In this document: positions 20,986-32,299 of the stretch, piece after piece
Numbering within the stretch: the stretch's first letter is position 1
How the letters are laid out: each line of letters begins with the position of its first letter
Notes under the pieces: model-generated
The model's input: the letters and a program-made list of their open reading frames with translations, nothing else
What the model was told of the DNA's origin: nothing
Database searches by the model: none
Position numbers and translations under genes: made by a program
DNA from: Xenorhabdus stockiae
GTDB lineage: Bacteria > Pseudomonadota > Gammaproteobacteria > Enterobacterales > Enterobacteriaceae
DNA: 64,000 bases
Direction of reading: 5' to 3'
NCBI RefSeq assembly: GCF_002632825.1
Contig: NZ_NJAJ01000004.1
Span: forward strand, 119,049 to 183,048

Positions 20986-21597
20986 TCACTGGCGTTGATC
21001 GTCCAGCGTCACGCCTTCTGGCAGAGTAAATTTAAATTTTGACGCATCTACACTCGTATTCTGCTGCCCTTTCAACTGATAAGCACTTTTCTGACCATCT
21101 TGTTCAACAGCAGTAAATTTCTGAATAGTACCATCTGGTGTCACTGTGATTGAAAAATACTTAAGATTCCTGCTCGCACTCTTAGGTGTCAACTCAAAAT
21201 GATTGCCATTTTGGGTCACTTTGTATTGTTTCCAATCAGCTGAATCATTACGGGCAATCAACATAAATGGCGTATTCCCCGTAGCATCTTTCAGCCAGTT
21301 AGCCGTAACTTGTTCGACAAAGGGATTATAAAACCACAATGTTTTACCGTCAGAAATCAAAGTACTTTCATCAGGTGATGTCATATGCCAGTTGAACAAA
21401 TTAGGGCGTTTAACCCAAAGTTGACCTTCACCATTTTGAATCGCTGAGCCATCATTACTGGTAACTGTCTGAGTAAAATTTGCATGAAAGCTATTTACCT
21501 TACTCAAACGTTCCTGCAAATCGTGTGCAGCATCAGCCCATGCAGAACTCACGCTCAATCCCATCATCAGACAGCCAATCAACATTAGTTTTTTCAT
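20986..21597 (-). CDS. lolA: Outer-membrane lipoprotein carrier protein LolA
   Basis: The 203-residue precursor has a signal peptide of about 21 residues ([19 protein letters not shown], cleavage before DAAHDL). The mature part is an unclosed beta-barrel with the family start [19 protein letters not shown] and the C-terminal [14 protein letters not shown]. LolA takes lipoproteins from the LolCDE transporter across the periplasm to LolB. It lies 28 bp after ftsK and 7 bp before rarA, the same cluster as in E. coli. Confidence 0.97.
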   Translation of the reverse strand: MKKLMLIGCLMMGLSVSSAWADAAHDLQERLSKVNSFHANFTQTVTSNDGSAIQNGEGQLWVKRPNLFNWHMTSPDESTLISDGKTLWFYNPFVEQVTANWLKDATGNTPFMLIARNDSADWKQYKVTQNGNHFELTPKSASRNLKYFSITVTPDGTIQKFTAVEQDGQKSAYQLKGQQNTSVDASKFKFTLPEGVTLDDQRQ

Positions 21598-21625
21598 GTG
21601 TGAGTACCTTCAATTCATATTCTTA

Positions 21626-24600
21626 TCAGTGTTCGTGTGGCGGAGGAGCTAAAACCTCACGATTACCATTATGACCCGGCGTACTGACAATTTGCTGAGC
21701 TTCCATCTGTTCTACGATACGGGCTGCCCGATTATAGCCAATGCGGAATTGACGTTGTACTCCGGAAATAGACACCCGACGTTTTTCAATCACAAACTCT
21801 ACAGCTTGATCGAACAGAGGATCCAACTCTTCATCACTATCCAATCCCAAACCACCTTCGCCATCTTCTCCCCCTTTAATAATACTATCAATATATTGAG
21901 GGCGACCACGTGCTTTCCAGTCATTAACAACTTCATGAACTTCCTGATCACGCACGAAAGCACCGTGAACACGTACAGGTATAGATGAATTTGGCGCTAA
22001 ATAAAGCATATCCCCCATACCAAGCAGTGATTCTGCACCTCCCTGATCAAGAATAGTACGGGAATCAATTTTACTGGAAACGGTGAAGGCAATTCGCGTA
22101 GGAATATTAGCTTTAATCAGACCTGTAATAATATCAACAGAAGGACGCTGGGTTGCCAGCACCAGATGGATACCTGCTGCCCTTGCTTTCTGGGCCAGAC
22201 GGGCAATCAACTCTTCTACTTTTTTCCCTACCGTCATCATTAGGTCGGCAAACTCATCGACCATCACAACGATATAAGGCTCTTTTTTCAGAACAGGGTG
22301 TTCAACATCCATGCTGTCACCGGGTTTCCAGAATGGATCAGGAATAGGACGGCCCATTTGCTCCGCCTGTTTGATCTTATCGTTATAACCTGCAATATTG
22401 CGCACACCTAAAGCTGACATCAGTTTATAACGGCGTTCCATTTCATTAACACACCAACGCAATGCGTTAGCTGCATCTTTCATATCTGTAACGACTTCAG
22501 TTAACAGATGTGGTATGCCTTCATAAACAGATAGTTCGAGCATTTTCGGGTCGATCATGATAAAACGAACATCTTCGGGTTTTGCTTTATACAGGATGCT
22601 GAGGATCATCGCATTAACCCCCACAGATTTACCCGAACCGGTCGTCCCTGCAACCAGTAAGTGCGGCATCTTCCCTAAATCAGCCACAACAGGCTGCCCC
22701 CCGATATCTTTCCCTAAAACGATGGTTAAAGGTGAGGGGTTATCACGGAATTTTTCGCAGTCCAATACTTCTCGCAAATAAACGGTCTGACGTTTTTTAT
22801 TAGGTAACTCCAGACCGACATAAGGCAGTCCCGGTATCACTTCTACAATCCTGACAGCTACAGCTGAAAGTGAACGAGCAAGATCACGGGATAGATTGGA
22901 AATACGCGAAGCTTTAACGCCGGGAGCCAGATCCAGCTCGAACCGGGTAATCACCGGGCCAGGCGAAAACCCGACAACATCAGCCTTGACCCGATAATCA
23001 TTCAGGCGGGATTCAATTAAACGTGAAGTCTGTTCCAGAGCGAACATGTCGACAGGTTCTTCTTCTGCTGGCGGAGCTGCCAGAAGATCGAGAGAAGGCA
23101 TCGGTGTAGTTGGTTTAGGTAATGGTTGATCATTATGCACCAAAAACGGATGGAACAGGCTTTGCTGCGGTTGCTGCGGTTGCTGCGGTTGCTGCGGTTG
23201 CTGCGGTTGCTGCGGTTGCTGCGGTTGCTGCGGTTGCTGCGGTTGCTGCGGTTGCTGCGGTTGCTGCGGTTGCTGCGGTTGCTGCGGTTGCTGCGGTTGC
23301 TGCGCAAAATTATGCCGGATTTCTGCCTCATGTGAAACACTCGGAACAGGAGAAATTGCTGAAATACTTGAAACAGACGGAACATTTTTTTCCTGTTCTG
23401 GTTGTGCAATATCTTCTACAGGTATGAACTCAGAAGGCATAAAGAGTGGCTCTGTCGGCTCCGATTTATCTGAACCATCAATTTGCGAAAGATATTCAAA
23501 CACAGATTTTTCAGGCTGTTGTAAAGCGGTAGTCTGGTTTTGGTAGCGCTCACTCTGCTGCTGCTCAAATGCTTGCCGCAACATTTCTTCCTGCTCTGCC
23601 TGCTCGTCAACATTATTGATAGGTCGCTCAGCTGGAGCCTCTACTGCTGTATCGTCATATGTGTTATCAAGAACAGTCTCGTTTGGAGCATAGTTAAACA
23701 ACTCTGCATCCTCTTTAGGCTCTTTTTCAACATCACTGCCGTAACGCTCACGTTGCTGATCAAGAAATTGCTGGCGCAGCATATCTTGTTGTTGCGCATC
23801 CATTTTCTGTTCTTCAGCCTCAGCATTAAGCTCTTCCTGTCTCTCCTTTTCTTTTCGCTGTAAATGTTCAGCCAAACGATGAGAAGGAACTTTAACGCCA
23901 TACAATTCACGGCGAGTCGGTATCCGTACTGGGTTCGGTCTCGGCATCTCGGGACCAATACCTTGTTTTACCTGCGGGTTTCTTACTGACACAGCAGGAG
24001 TTGTTACCGGACGCTGCAACTCATCATCGTTATCAGGTAATGGCGACACAGCTAAAATATCCTGCACTGTAGCTGAATGAATATTGGCTGGAGATAGGTC
24101 TGGTTCCGGCACAGTATGCGACGCATTACTAAACTCTGCAGTTATATTCCTTGTTTGCTCATCACCCGGCAGTTCAAATGTATAACGGGTAGGTTCTGCT
24201 TCCTGAGTATTCTCAGCCTGCTCTGATATAGCCTGAGTTGTTTCCGGAACAATAGAAACCAGAGGTTCAAATGAAGCACTCTCAGATGCAATGCTTCCAG
24301 ATGAAATACTGACAGGAGAAAGGCTTTCTTCTGATTTTTCGCTTTCTGGCTGCTTTGAATCAATATTCGCTAATTCTGCTACCGTTGGTGTTACCAACAA
24401 CGCATCGTCTTCATCGACAATACCTGAATTCTGCATAATGTCAGCAGTAGCAGGCTTATTCCCATTATGACCAGATTCTATTTCAGCTCCAGAGGAAGCA
24501 GAGACTGCATCTTTTTCCAGTAGCAGCTCTTCCTGTTCTTCATCATATTCAGATTCAGGACGGCTACGATTGAGGACAAAGCTAATTGAATCGAGAATAC

Positions 24601-25177
24601 AAGCGCCAATTTTTTCTGCAATAGTAAGCCAGGACCAACCAGTAAATAGCGTAAATCCAATAACCCAAATACCAAGCAGGGCCAGAGTGGTACCCAGAAT
24701 ATTGAGCCACGGCAAAACGGCGTTACTGAATAAACTGCCAACTACACCACCTGACGCAAAATCATTGAAATCATCAATATTAAGTTCTGCTAAACCACAT
24801 GAAGTTAGGATAATTGCCAAGGCACCAATAATACGTAATGCGAGCGTGAAAAAATCTACATACTCTTGCCTATCTTTCTGACGGAAAGCATTCCAACACC
24901 CTAAAAAGATCAATGGCGGGACTGCATAGGCAAGAATACCGAATGCGGAAAATAGTATGTCTGATAACCACGCACCAACACTGCCACCTAAATTATGGAC
25001 AGGCTCATGCCAGGCAGTTTGGGACCAGCTGGGGTCGGAAGGATGAAAACTGACAAGTGCTACCATTAAGTAGACGGCACATATAGCAATAACCAACAGA
25101 ATGGCTTCCAGAAGCCTGCGGCCACTGCTGACTCTTTTTAATTTAACACGTTTGTCTTCTGTATATTCCTGGTTCAA
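21626..25177 (-). CDS. ftsK: DNA translocase FtsK
   Basis: The 1183-residue product is shorter than E. coli FtsK (1329) because of its variable linker. Four membrane segments lie at about residues 21-43, 72-95, 108-127 and 153-180. A low-complexity acidic and Gln-rich linker (about 200-690) follows, containing 15 perfect Pro-Gln-Gln units at about 627-671. The motor has Walker [11 protein letters not shown] near 845 and Walker [12 protein letters not shown] near 972. The C-terminal winged-helix gamma domain (about 1115-1183) reads KOPS sites and contacts XerD. FtsK anchors at the septum and pumps the terminus region for dimer resolution. A LexA box lies upstream. lolA and rarA follow closely. 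Confidence 0.97.
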   Translation of the reverse strand: MNQEYTEDKRVKLKRVSSGRRLLEAILLVIAICAVYLMVALVSFHPSDPSWSQTAWHEPVHNLGGSVGAWLSDILFSAFGILAYAVPPLIFLGCWNAFRQKDRQEYVDFFTLALRIIGALAIILTSCGLAELNIDDFNDFASGGVVGSLFSNAVLPWLNILGTTLALLGIWVIGFTLFTGWSWLTIAEKIGACILDSISFVLNRSRPESEYDEEQEELLLEKDAVSASSGAEIESGHNGNKPATADIMQNSGIVDEDDALLVTPTVAELANIDSKQPESEKSEESLSPVSISSGSIASESASFEPLVSIVPETTQAISEQAENTQEAEPTRYTFELPGDEQTRNITAEFSNASHTVPEPDLSPANIHSATVQDILAVSPLPDNDDELQRPVTTPAVSVRNPQVKQGIGPEMPRPNPVRIPTRRELYGVKVPSHRLAEHLQRKEKERQEELNAEAEEQKMDAQQQDMLRQQFLDQQRERYGSDVEKEPKEDAELFNYAPNETVLDNTYDDTAVEAPAERPINNVDEQAEQEEMLRQAFEQQQSERYQNQTTALQQPEKSVFEYLSQIDGSDKSEPTEPLFMPSEFIPVEDIAQPEQEKNVPSVSSISAISPVPSVSHEAEIRHNFAQQPQQPQQPQQPQQPQQPQQPQQPQQPQQPQQPQQPQQPQQPQQPQQSLFHPFLVHNDQPLPKPTTPMPSLDLLAAPPAEEEPVDMFALEQTSRLIESRLNDYRVKADVVGFSPGPVITRFELDLAPGVKASRISNLSRDLARSLSAVAVRIVEVIPGLPYVGLELPNKKRQTVYLREVLDCEKFRDNPSPLTIVLGKDIGGQPVVADLGKMPHLLVAGTTGSGKSVGVNAMILSILYKAKPEDVRFIMIDPKMLELSVYEGIPHLLTEVVTDMKDAANALRWCVNEMERRYKLMSALGVRNIAGYNDKIKQAEQMGRPIPDPFWKPGDSMDVEHPVLKKEPYIVVMVDEFADLMMTVGKKVEELIARLAQKARAAGIHLVLATQRPSVDIITGLIKANIPTRIAFTVSSKIDSRTILDQGGAESLLGMGDMLYLAPNSSIPVRVHGAFVRDQEVHEVVNDWKARGRPQYIDSIIKGGEDGEGGLGLDSDEELDPLFDQAVEFVIEKRRVSISGVQRQFRIGYNRAARIVEQMEAQQIVSTPGHNGNREVLAPPPHEH
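23165..23299 (-). repeat. Perfect 9-bp minisatellite in ftsK, 15 copies
   Basis: CTGCGGTTG on the plus strand is repeated 15 times without a mismatch; on the coding strand it encodes Pro-Gln-Gln units in the FtsK linker. The 9-bp unit keeps the frame at any copy number. Flanking partial units extend it to about 23161-23304. Confidence 0.97.
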
Positions 25178-25214
25178 GAAAGGCTCTCCAGGTTTTCCTG
25201 TAGATTAAACGGAA

Positions 25215-25239
25215 CAACGCTGAGGGCAGCTCAGCGTTG
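25215..25239 (-). terminator. Hairpin between lrp and ftsK
   Basis: A 10-bp perfect stem CAACGCTGAG/CTCAGCGTTG with a 5-nt loop is followed on the minus strand by TTCCGTTTAA. It may end lrp transcription, or form a leader structure in the ftsK mRNA, since it lies downstream of the LexA box. Confidence 0.55.
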
Positions 25240-25242
25240 AAA

Positions 25243-25258
25243 CTGTATGCATAAACAG
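25243..25258 (-). promoter_or_regulatory. LexA (SOS) box upstream of ftsK
   Basis: CTGT-ATGCATAA-ACAG fits the LexA consensus CTGT-N8-ACAG exactly at all eight conserved bases, with an alternating AT-rich core. It lies 66 bp upstream of the ftsK start. E. coli ftsK (dinH) is an SOS gene. Confidence 0.8.
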
Positions 25259-25316
25259 GAGTGTACCTAACTTTTTCCTGTTTTGCATCTATGCACTGTA
25301 CATTGTAGACAAAAGC

Positions 25317-25811
25317 TTAACGAGTCTTAATTACCAGACGGTTACTCTGTTTCACTTCTTCCATAACTACATAAGTACGAGTATCGTTAACACCCGGAAG
25401 GCGTAGCAGGGTTTCACCCAGCAATTTACGGTACGCAGACATATCTGGTACACGTGTTTTCAGTAAGTAGTCAAAATCTCCAGAAACTAAATGACACTCT
25501 TGAATTTCTTCAAGTTTTTGTACGGCAGTATTGAACTGCTCAAAAACATCTGCTGCTCCGCGATTCAGGGTGATTTCAACGAATACCAGCAATGATGCAT
25601 CCAGGTAGTGAGGATTCAACAACGCCGTATAACCAGAAATAAAACCCTGACGCTCTAAACGACGTACACGCTCCAGACAAGGAGTTGGTGATAACCCTAC
25701 TCGTTTGGATAATTCCACATTAGAAATACGGCCGTCTTTCTGCAATTCATTAAGGATATTACGGTCTATGCGATCAAGATCTTTTCCTGGACGCTTCTTA
25801 TTATCTATCAT
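25317..25811 (-). CDS. lrp: Leucine-responsive regulatory protein Lrp
   Basis: The 164-residue product is almost identical to E. coli Lrp. The winged helix-turn-helix (about residues 12-70) contains NVELSKRVGLSPTPCLERVRRLE, here part of a longer conserved run, and the RAM ligand-binding domain spans about 75-150. Lrp is a global regulator of amino acid metabolism, and in Xenorhabdus and Photorhabdus relatives it also controls host-associated phenotypes. It is divergent from trxB across 650 bp that contain a degenerate 15-bp repeat array. Confidence 0.98.
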   Translation of the reverse strand: MIDNKKRPGKDLDRIDRNILNELQKDGRISNVELSKRVGLSPTPCLERVRRLERQGFISGYTALLNPHYLDASLLVFVEITLNRGAADVFEQFNTAVQKLEEIQECHLVSGDFDYLLKTRVPDMSAYRKLLGETLLRLPGVNDTRTYVVMEEVKQSNRLVIKTR

Positions 25812-27423
<1,612 letters not shown>

Positions 27424-27436
27424 AATTATCTCCCTT

Positions 27437-27464
27437 AAAAGCGCTATTCCGGTAGCGCTTTTTA
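27437..27464 (+). terminator. Rho-independent terminator of trxB
   Basis: The stem AAAAGCGCTA/TAGCGCTTTT with a 6-nt loop (TTCCGG) runs into a T tract and begins 14 bp after the trxB stop. Confidence 0.9.
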
Positions 27465-27493
27465 ACAGGGCGCATTTTTTGTAAGTAACATTT

Positions 27494-27544
27494 TGTAGAT
27501 AGCATAGTGTTGTAGATAGCATGGTGTTGTAAATAAAATAGTGC
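27494..27544. repeat. Three imperfect 17-bp tandem repeats upstream of cydD
   Basis: TGTAGATAGCATAGTGT (27494-27510) is followed by a copy with one change (27511-27527) and a third with about five changes (27528-27544). They lie about 70 bp upstream of the cydD start, where promoter or operator elements are expected. Confidence 0.8.
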
Positions 27545-27615
27545 GCGGAAGCTGGCAAGGTGGTTACCAGCTTGTTTTGATACTTTGTATCATCTGTTAA
27601 TCTGAAATTTTTCTT

Positions 27616-29385
27616 ATGGACAAAACAAGACAATCTGAACTGGTTCGATGGCTGAAACAACAAAGTACCCCAGCTCGTCGATGGCTTCGTCTATCCATGC
27701 TATTGGGCCTGATTAGTGGCCTACTGATTATCTCTCAAGCCTGGCTGCTCGCTTCCATTCTTCAGGCGCTTGTCATGGATCATGTTCCCCGTGAAAATCT
27801 CATCAGCCAATTTGCAATGCTACTGGCTTCTTTTACCCTGCGAGCGGTTGTCAGTGCTATTCGGGAGCGTATCGGCTTTATCTGTGGCAAGGTTGTACGT
27901 CAGCAAATCCGCCGTATGGTTTTGGATAAGCTGACCCAATTAGGGCCTGTCTGGGTAAAAGGTAAACCTGCTGGCAGCTGGGCAACTATTATTCTGGAAC
28001 AGATCGAGGATATGCAGGATTTTTATTCCCGCTATTTACCTCAAATGACCCTCGCAGCCACTATTCCAGTGCTTATTCTGATGACAGTTTTTCCAATCAA
28101 TTGGGCTGCCGGTGTTATTTTATTGGTAACAGCACCTTTGATTCCGCTTTTTATGGCATTAGTCGGATTAGGAGCAGCAGATGCGAATCGACGCAATTTT
28201 ATTGCACTCAGCCGGTTAAGCGGTAATTTTCTTGATCGTTTGCGTGGTCTCGAAACATTGCGCTTATTCCATCGGGGAAAAGCTGAAGTTAAGCAAATTA
28301 CCGAATCAACTGAAGATTTCCGCCTCAGAACGATGGAAGTGCTGCGCATGGCGTTTTTATCTTCTGCAGTACTAGAGTTTTTTGCTGCTGTTTCTATTGC
28401 CGTTGTCGCTGTCTATTTTGGTTTTTCTTATCTGGGAGAATTGCATTTTGGCAGTTATGGCCTTGGTATCACACTATTTGCCGGTTTTCTGGCGCTTATC
28501 CTGGCTCCGGAATTTTTTCAGCCGCTACGTGATCTGGGTACTTTCTACCATGCTAAAGCTCAGGCTATCGGTGCGGCGGAATCACTTTTCACGCTGTTAA
28601 CCAGCGATGAGGAACATGCCTCATACGGCGGTAAAAAAATCCTGTCAGATAAAAATGCTGTCAGTATTGAAGCAAATGAGCTGGAAATTTTGTCGCACGA
28701 TGGTCATCGTCTTGCTGGCCCTTTGAACTTTACGATTGAGCAGCATCAGCGTATTGCATTAGTGGGTAAAAGCGGTGCGGGAAAAAGTTCTCTTATAAAT
28801 GTCTTACTCGGTTTTCTTCCTTATCGCGGCTCACTAAAAATCAATGGAAGTGAACTCAATGAACTTGATCTCGACAAATGGCGTGAACAATTAAGCTGGG
28901 TTGGGCAAAACCCTCACCTGCCAGAACAGACCATACTTGATAATATCTGTCTTGGTCAGTTTGATGCGACACAGGAACAAATTCAGAGTGTCATGCAACA
29001 AACCTATGTTACGGAGTTTGTCTCTGAACTGCCCGATGGCATAAACACCGTTATTGGTGATAATGCAGCACGGCTATCTGTTGGGCAGGCACAGCGTATT
29101 GCTGTCGCCAGGGCTTTATTGCATCCCTGCCAGCTTCTGCTGCTGGACGAGCCCGCCGCCAGTCTCGATGCTCACAGTGAGCAACGGGTAATGACAGCCT
29201 TGAATCAGGCATCCAGTCAGCAAACCACGCTGTTGGTTACACACTTACTGGAAGAAACGCCGGAATATGATCAAATCTGGGTGATGGAAAGTGGACTTAT
29301 TATCGAAAAAGGCAACTATGAAAGCCTGAGACAATCTCAAGGCGCATTTTCCCGCCTGTTGTCTCATCGCATTATGGAGCTTTAA
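27616..29385 (+). CDS. cydD: Heterodimeric ABC exporter subunit CydD
   Basis: The 589-residue product (E. coli 588) has a six-helix membrane domain (about 1-330) and an ABC ATPase domain. Walker A is GKSGAGKSS near residue 384, and LLLLDEPAASLDAHSEQ (Walker B) lies near 510. The signature reads LSVGQ rather than LSGGQ. CydDC exports glutathione and cysteine to the periplasm and is needed for cytochrome bd assembly. It begins an operon with cydC (2 bp apart) and aat (8 bp). No strong Shine-Dalgarno is visible at the ATG. Confidence 0.97.
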   Translation: MDKTRQSELVRWLKQQSTPARRWLRLSMLLGLISGLLIISQAWLLASILQALVMDHVPRENLISQFAMLLASFTLRAVVSAIRERIGFICGKVVRQQIRRMVLDKLTQLGPVWVKGKPAGSWATIILEQIEDMQDFYSRYLPQMTLAATIPVLILMTVFPINWAAGVILLVTAPLIPLFMALVGLGAADANRRNFIALSRLSGNFLDRLRGLETLRLFHRGKAEVKQITESTEDFRLRTMEVLRMAFLSSAVLEFFAAVSIAVVAVYFGFSYLGELHFGSYGLGITLFAGFLALILAPEFFQPLRDLGTFYHAKAQAIGAAESLFTLLTSDEEHASYGGKKILSDKNAVSIEANELEILSHDGHRLAGPLNFTIEQHQRIALVGKSGAGKSSLINVLLGFLPYRGSLKINGSELNELDLDKWREQLSWVGQNPHLPEQTILDNICLGQFDATQEQIQSVMQQTYVTEFVSELPDGINTVIGDNAARLSVGQAQRIAVARALLHPCQLLLLDEPAASLDAHSEQRVMTALNQASSQQTTLLVTHLLEETPEYDQIWVMESGLIIEKGNYESLRQSQGAFSRLLSHRIMEL

Positions 29386-29387
29386 TC

Positions 29388-31130
29388 ATGCGTATATTAC
29401 TTCCATTTCTCGCACTATATCGCCGCCACTGGTTTCTCATCAGTTTAGGGATGGTTCTGGCAACACTAACTCTGTTAGCCAGTATTGGCTTGCTTACACT
29501 GTCTGGCTGGTTTTTGGCCGGTACGGCTGTGGCGGGCTTTGCCGGAAAATATACCTTTAATTACATGCTGCCTGCCGCAGGTGTCCGGGGCGCCGCAATT
29601 TTTCGCACTGCCGGACGTTATGGAGAACGACTGGTTAGCCATGATGCTACATTTCGGGTATTGGCCCATCTGCGGGTATTTACCTTTCAGAAGATCCTGC
29701 CACTTTCGCCGGGAGGGATTGCCCGTTTTCGTCAGGGGGAGCTATTAAACAGGATTGTAGCTGATGTAGAAACATTAGATCACCTCTATCTTCGTGTCCT
29801 GTCTCCATTGCTTGCTGCACTCGCTGTGATTGTAGTTCTGACATTAGGTCTAGGCTTTCTTGACTGGACTCTCGCCTATACTCTCGGCGGTATTATGCTG
29901 GGATTATTACTGATCTTACCTTTTGTGTTTTATCACGCAGGTAAACCTTATGGCAGGAATATCACAGTATTACGTGGGCAGTATCGAACTTTACTCACCA
30001 GTACATTACAGGGTCAGGCAGAATTAACCGTTTTCGGTGCCCTTAAACGTTTCCGCCAGGCAATGTCCGAAGTTGAATATCAATGGCTAAAAAGCCAGCA
30101 ACAGCAAGCCAACCTGACAGGGCTTTCTCAGGCCATCATGATTTTTGCTACTGGTATGACGGTAACATTAATATTGTGGCTGGCAGCAGGAGATGTAGGC
30201 GGAAATAGTCAACCCGGTGCATTAATTGCCCTGTTTACATTCTGTGCTCTTTCAGCATTTGAATCTCTGGGGCCAGTCACTGTTGCATTCCAGCACATGG
30301 GGCAGGTGATCTCGTCAGCAACCCGCGTTTCTCAGCTAATGCATCAGAAAGCAGAAGTCACCTTTCCTGCTCACGGGCCAAAAAGTACAGGCAATCTCAG
30401 CCTTGAGATAAAAAACATAGAATTCACTTACCCTAACCAGCCTATACCTGTATTGCAGAATGTTTCACTGTCTCTTCAGGCAGGTGAACATATCGCCTTA
30501 TTAGGTAAAACTGGCTGCGGTAAATCGACTCTTTTGCAATTATTAACCCGGGCGTGGAATGTTGATAACGGAGAAATTCTACTCAACCAGCAGCCCATTT
30601 CTCTCTATGATGAAGCCACACTGAGATCAATGATATCAGTCGTTCCTCAACGGATACATGTATTCAGCCATACTCTGCGGGAAAATCTGTTAATGGCAAA
30701 ACCGGGTGCCACAGATGAAGAATTAGAAACGGTATTGCAACAGGTTGGCTTAGGAAACTTGCTAGAAAACAATGAAAAGCTAAACTGTTGGATGGGCGAA
30801 GGCGGACGTCAGCTTTCAGGTGGTGAACAACGCCGCTTGGGTATTGCCAGAGCATTACTACATAACTCACCACTCATGCTTCTGGATGAACCAACAGAAG
30901 GACTTGATGCAGATACTGAACAACAAATCCTGGCACTATTACGCCATAATTGTCAGGATAAAACACTTATTGTAATTACCCATCGGTTAACAGGCTTACA
31001 ACACATGGATCGGATCTGTGTGATGGATGGGGGACGTATCATTGAGCAAGGACAACACGATGTGTTATTGTCCCAACAAGGACGCTACTACCAATTCTAT
31101 CAACGACAGAGCTATCCTGATCAGGAGTAA
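29388..31130 (+). CDS. cydC: Heterodimeric ABC exporter subunit CydC
   Basis: The 580-residue product (E. coli 573) has the same layout as CydD: six membrane helices, then an ABC domain with Walker [10 protein letters not shown] near 372, the canonical signature [14 protein letters not shown] near 475 and Walker [13 protein letters not shown] near 500. It pairs with CydD to export reductant thiols across the inner membrane for cytochrome bd maturation and periplasmic redox balance. It starts 2 bp after cydD, so translation is coupled. Confidence 0.97.
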   Translation: MRILLPFLALYRRHWFLISLGMVLATLTLLASIGLLTLSGWFLAGTAVAGFAGKYTFNYMLPAAGVRGAAIFRTAGRYGERLVSHDATFRVLAHLRVFTFQKILPLSPGGIARFRQGELLNRIVADVETLDHLYLRVLSPLLAALAVIVVLTLGLGFLDWTLAYTLGGIMLGLLLILPFVFYHAGKPYGRNITVLRGQYRTLLTSTLQGQAELTVFGALKRFRQAMSEVEYQWLKSQQQQANLTGLSQAIMIFATGMTVTLILWLAAGDVGGNSQPGALIALFTFCALSAFESLGPVTVAFQHMGQVISSATRVSQLMHQKAEVTFPAHGPKSTGNLSLEIKNIEFTYPNQPIPVLQNVSLSLQAGEHIALLGKTGCGKSTLLQLLTRAWNVDNGEILLNQQPISLYDEATLRSMISVVPQRIHVFSHTLRENLLMAKPGATDEELETVLQQVGLGNLLENNEKLNCWMGEGGRQLSGGEQRRLGIARALLHNSPLMLLDEPTEGLDADTEQQILALLRHNCQDKTLIVITHRLTGLQHMDRICVMDGGRIIEQGQHDVLLSQQGRYYQFYQRQSYPDQE

Positions 31131-31138
31131 TAAGTTTT

Positions 31139-31828
31139 ATGTTGATAGCTCAATTGGATAACTCATATGAATTTCCCCATCCAGATACTGCGCTGGCAGA
31201 ACCAAATGGCCTGTTAGCATTTGGGGGTGATCTAAGTGCAGAACGATTAAAGACCGCATATCGCAAAGGCATTTTTCCGTGGTTTTCACCGAATGAACTT
31301 CCTTTGTGGTGGTCTCCCGACCCCAGGGCTGTCCTGATCCCTGGAGAATTACATACCGGCCGAACTTTGCGACGTTTTATTCGCAAACATCCTTACCAAA
31401 TTACGGTAAACTATGCTTTTGAACAGGTGGTCTATGGTTGTGCCCAGAGACAAGAAGGCACATGGATCGGTTCTGACATTCAATTGGGTTACCAAACCCT
31501 GCATCAGGAAGGTTTAGCTCACTCAGTTGAAGTTTGGCATAAACAACAGCTCGTCGGTGGGTTATATGGTGTTAATATAGGAACACTATTTTGCGGCGAA
31601 TCGATGTTTAGCAAAATGGAGAATGCATCCAAGTGTGCTTTTGTGGCATTCTATCACCATTTTTTGCGTCATGGCGGCCAACTGTTTGATTGCCAGGTGC
31701 TAAACCACCATACAGAATCACTGGGCGCCAAAAATATTCCAAGGAAAGAGTTTCTCCGGCATCTTGACCAGTACCAAAAACAATCATTGCAAGCTGGTTG
31801 TTGGGATGCGCAAGCGCTGGAGTTATAG
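31139..31828 (+). CDS. aat: Leucyl/phenylalanyl-tRNA-protein transferase
   Basis: The 229-residue product (E. coli 234) has the family motifs [20 protein letters not shown] near residue 12, GIFPWFS near 44, [10 protein letters not shown] near 57 and [19 protein letters not shown] near 140. It attaches Leu or Phe to N-terminal Lys or Arg, making N-degrons. Those are recognised by ClpS and degraded by ClpAP, whose genes lie just downstream on the other strand. It is 8 bp after cydC. Confidence 0.96.
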   Translation: MLIAQLDNSYEFPHPDTALAEPNGLLAFGGDLSAERLKTAYRKGIFPWFSPNELPLWWSPDPRAVLIPGELHTGRTLRRFIRKHPYQITVNYAFEQVVYGCAQRQEGTWIGSDIQLGYQTLHQEGLAHSVEVWHKQQLVGGLYGVNIGTLFCGESMFSKMENASKCAFVAFYHHFLRHGGQLFDCQVLNHHTESLGAKNIPRKEFLRHLDQYQKQSLQAGCWDAQALEL

Positions 31829-31982
31829 TCAATACTTGGTGGTTTATGCTGTTCACGGTGGGAGTGTCAATACCATTATGAGGAAAATAATGGTGTAAAA
31901 TACGACATTCCTTTACATAATGAGGGTTTTTCGGCATTATCTTGCCGGTTAAAAACTATGGTTGTTACATTTAGAGGATTAG

Positions 31983-32201
<219 letters not shown>

Positions 32202-32218
32202 TTCCGATACCTTCTTAC

Positions 32219-32257
32219 ACACCACAGGTTATGTACTTTCAACATTCGCCTGTGGTG
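32219..32257 (+). terminator. Hairpin downstream of infA
   Basis: CACCACAGG pairs with CCTGTGGTG across a loop of about 21 nt, 18 bp after the infA stop. The downstream tract (TTGCTCTTAAC) is only partly T-rich, so terminator strength is uncertain. Confidence 0.55.
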
Positions 32258-32299
32258 TTGCTCTTAACTTAATTGCTAGTTTTGCATATACCGTACTGA

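Noticed and set aside
23161..23304. CRISPR-like tandem array
   Set aside because: The units are 9 bp and contiguous with no spacers, and they lie within the ftsK reading frame.
23122..23427. Plus-strand frames of about 70-100 codons with Ala-Ala-Val or Leu-Leu-Arg repeats
   Set aside because: They are frame readings of the 9-bp ftsK minisatellite on the opposite strand, not genes.
29041..29100. CydD signature LSVGQ as a sign of a defective ATPase
   Set aside because: As far as I recall the CydD signature also departs from LSGGQ in E. coli, so I treat it as a family trait rather than damage.
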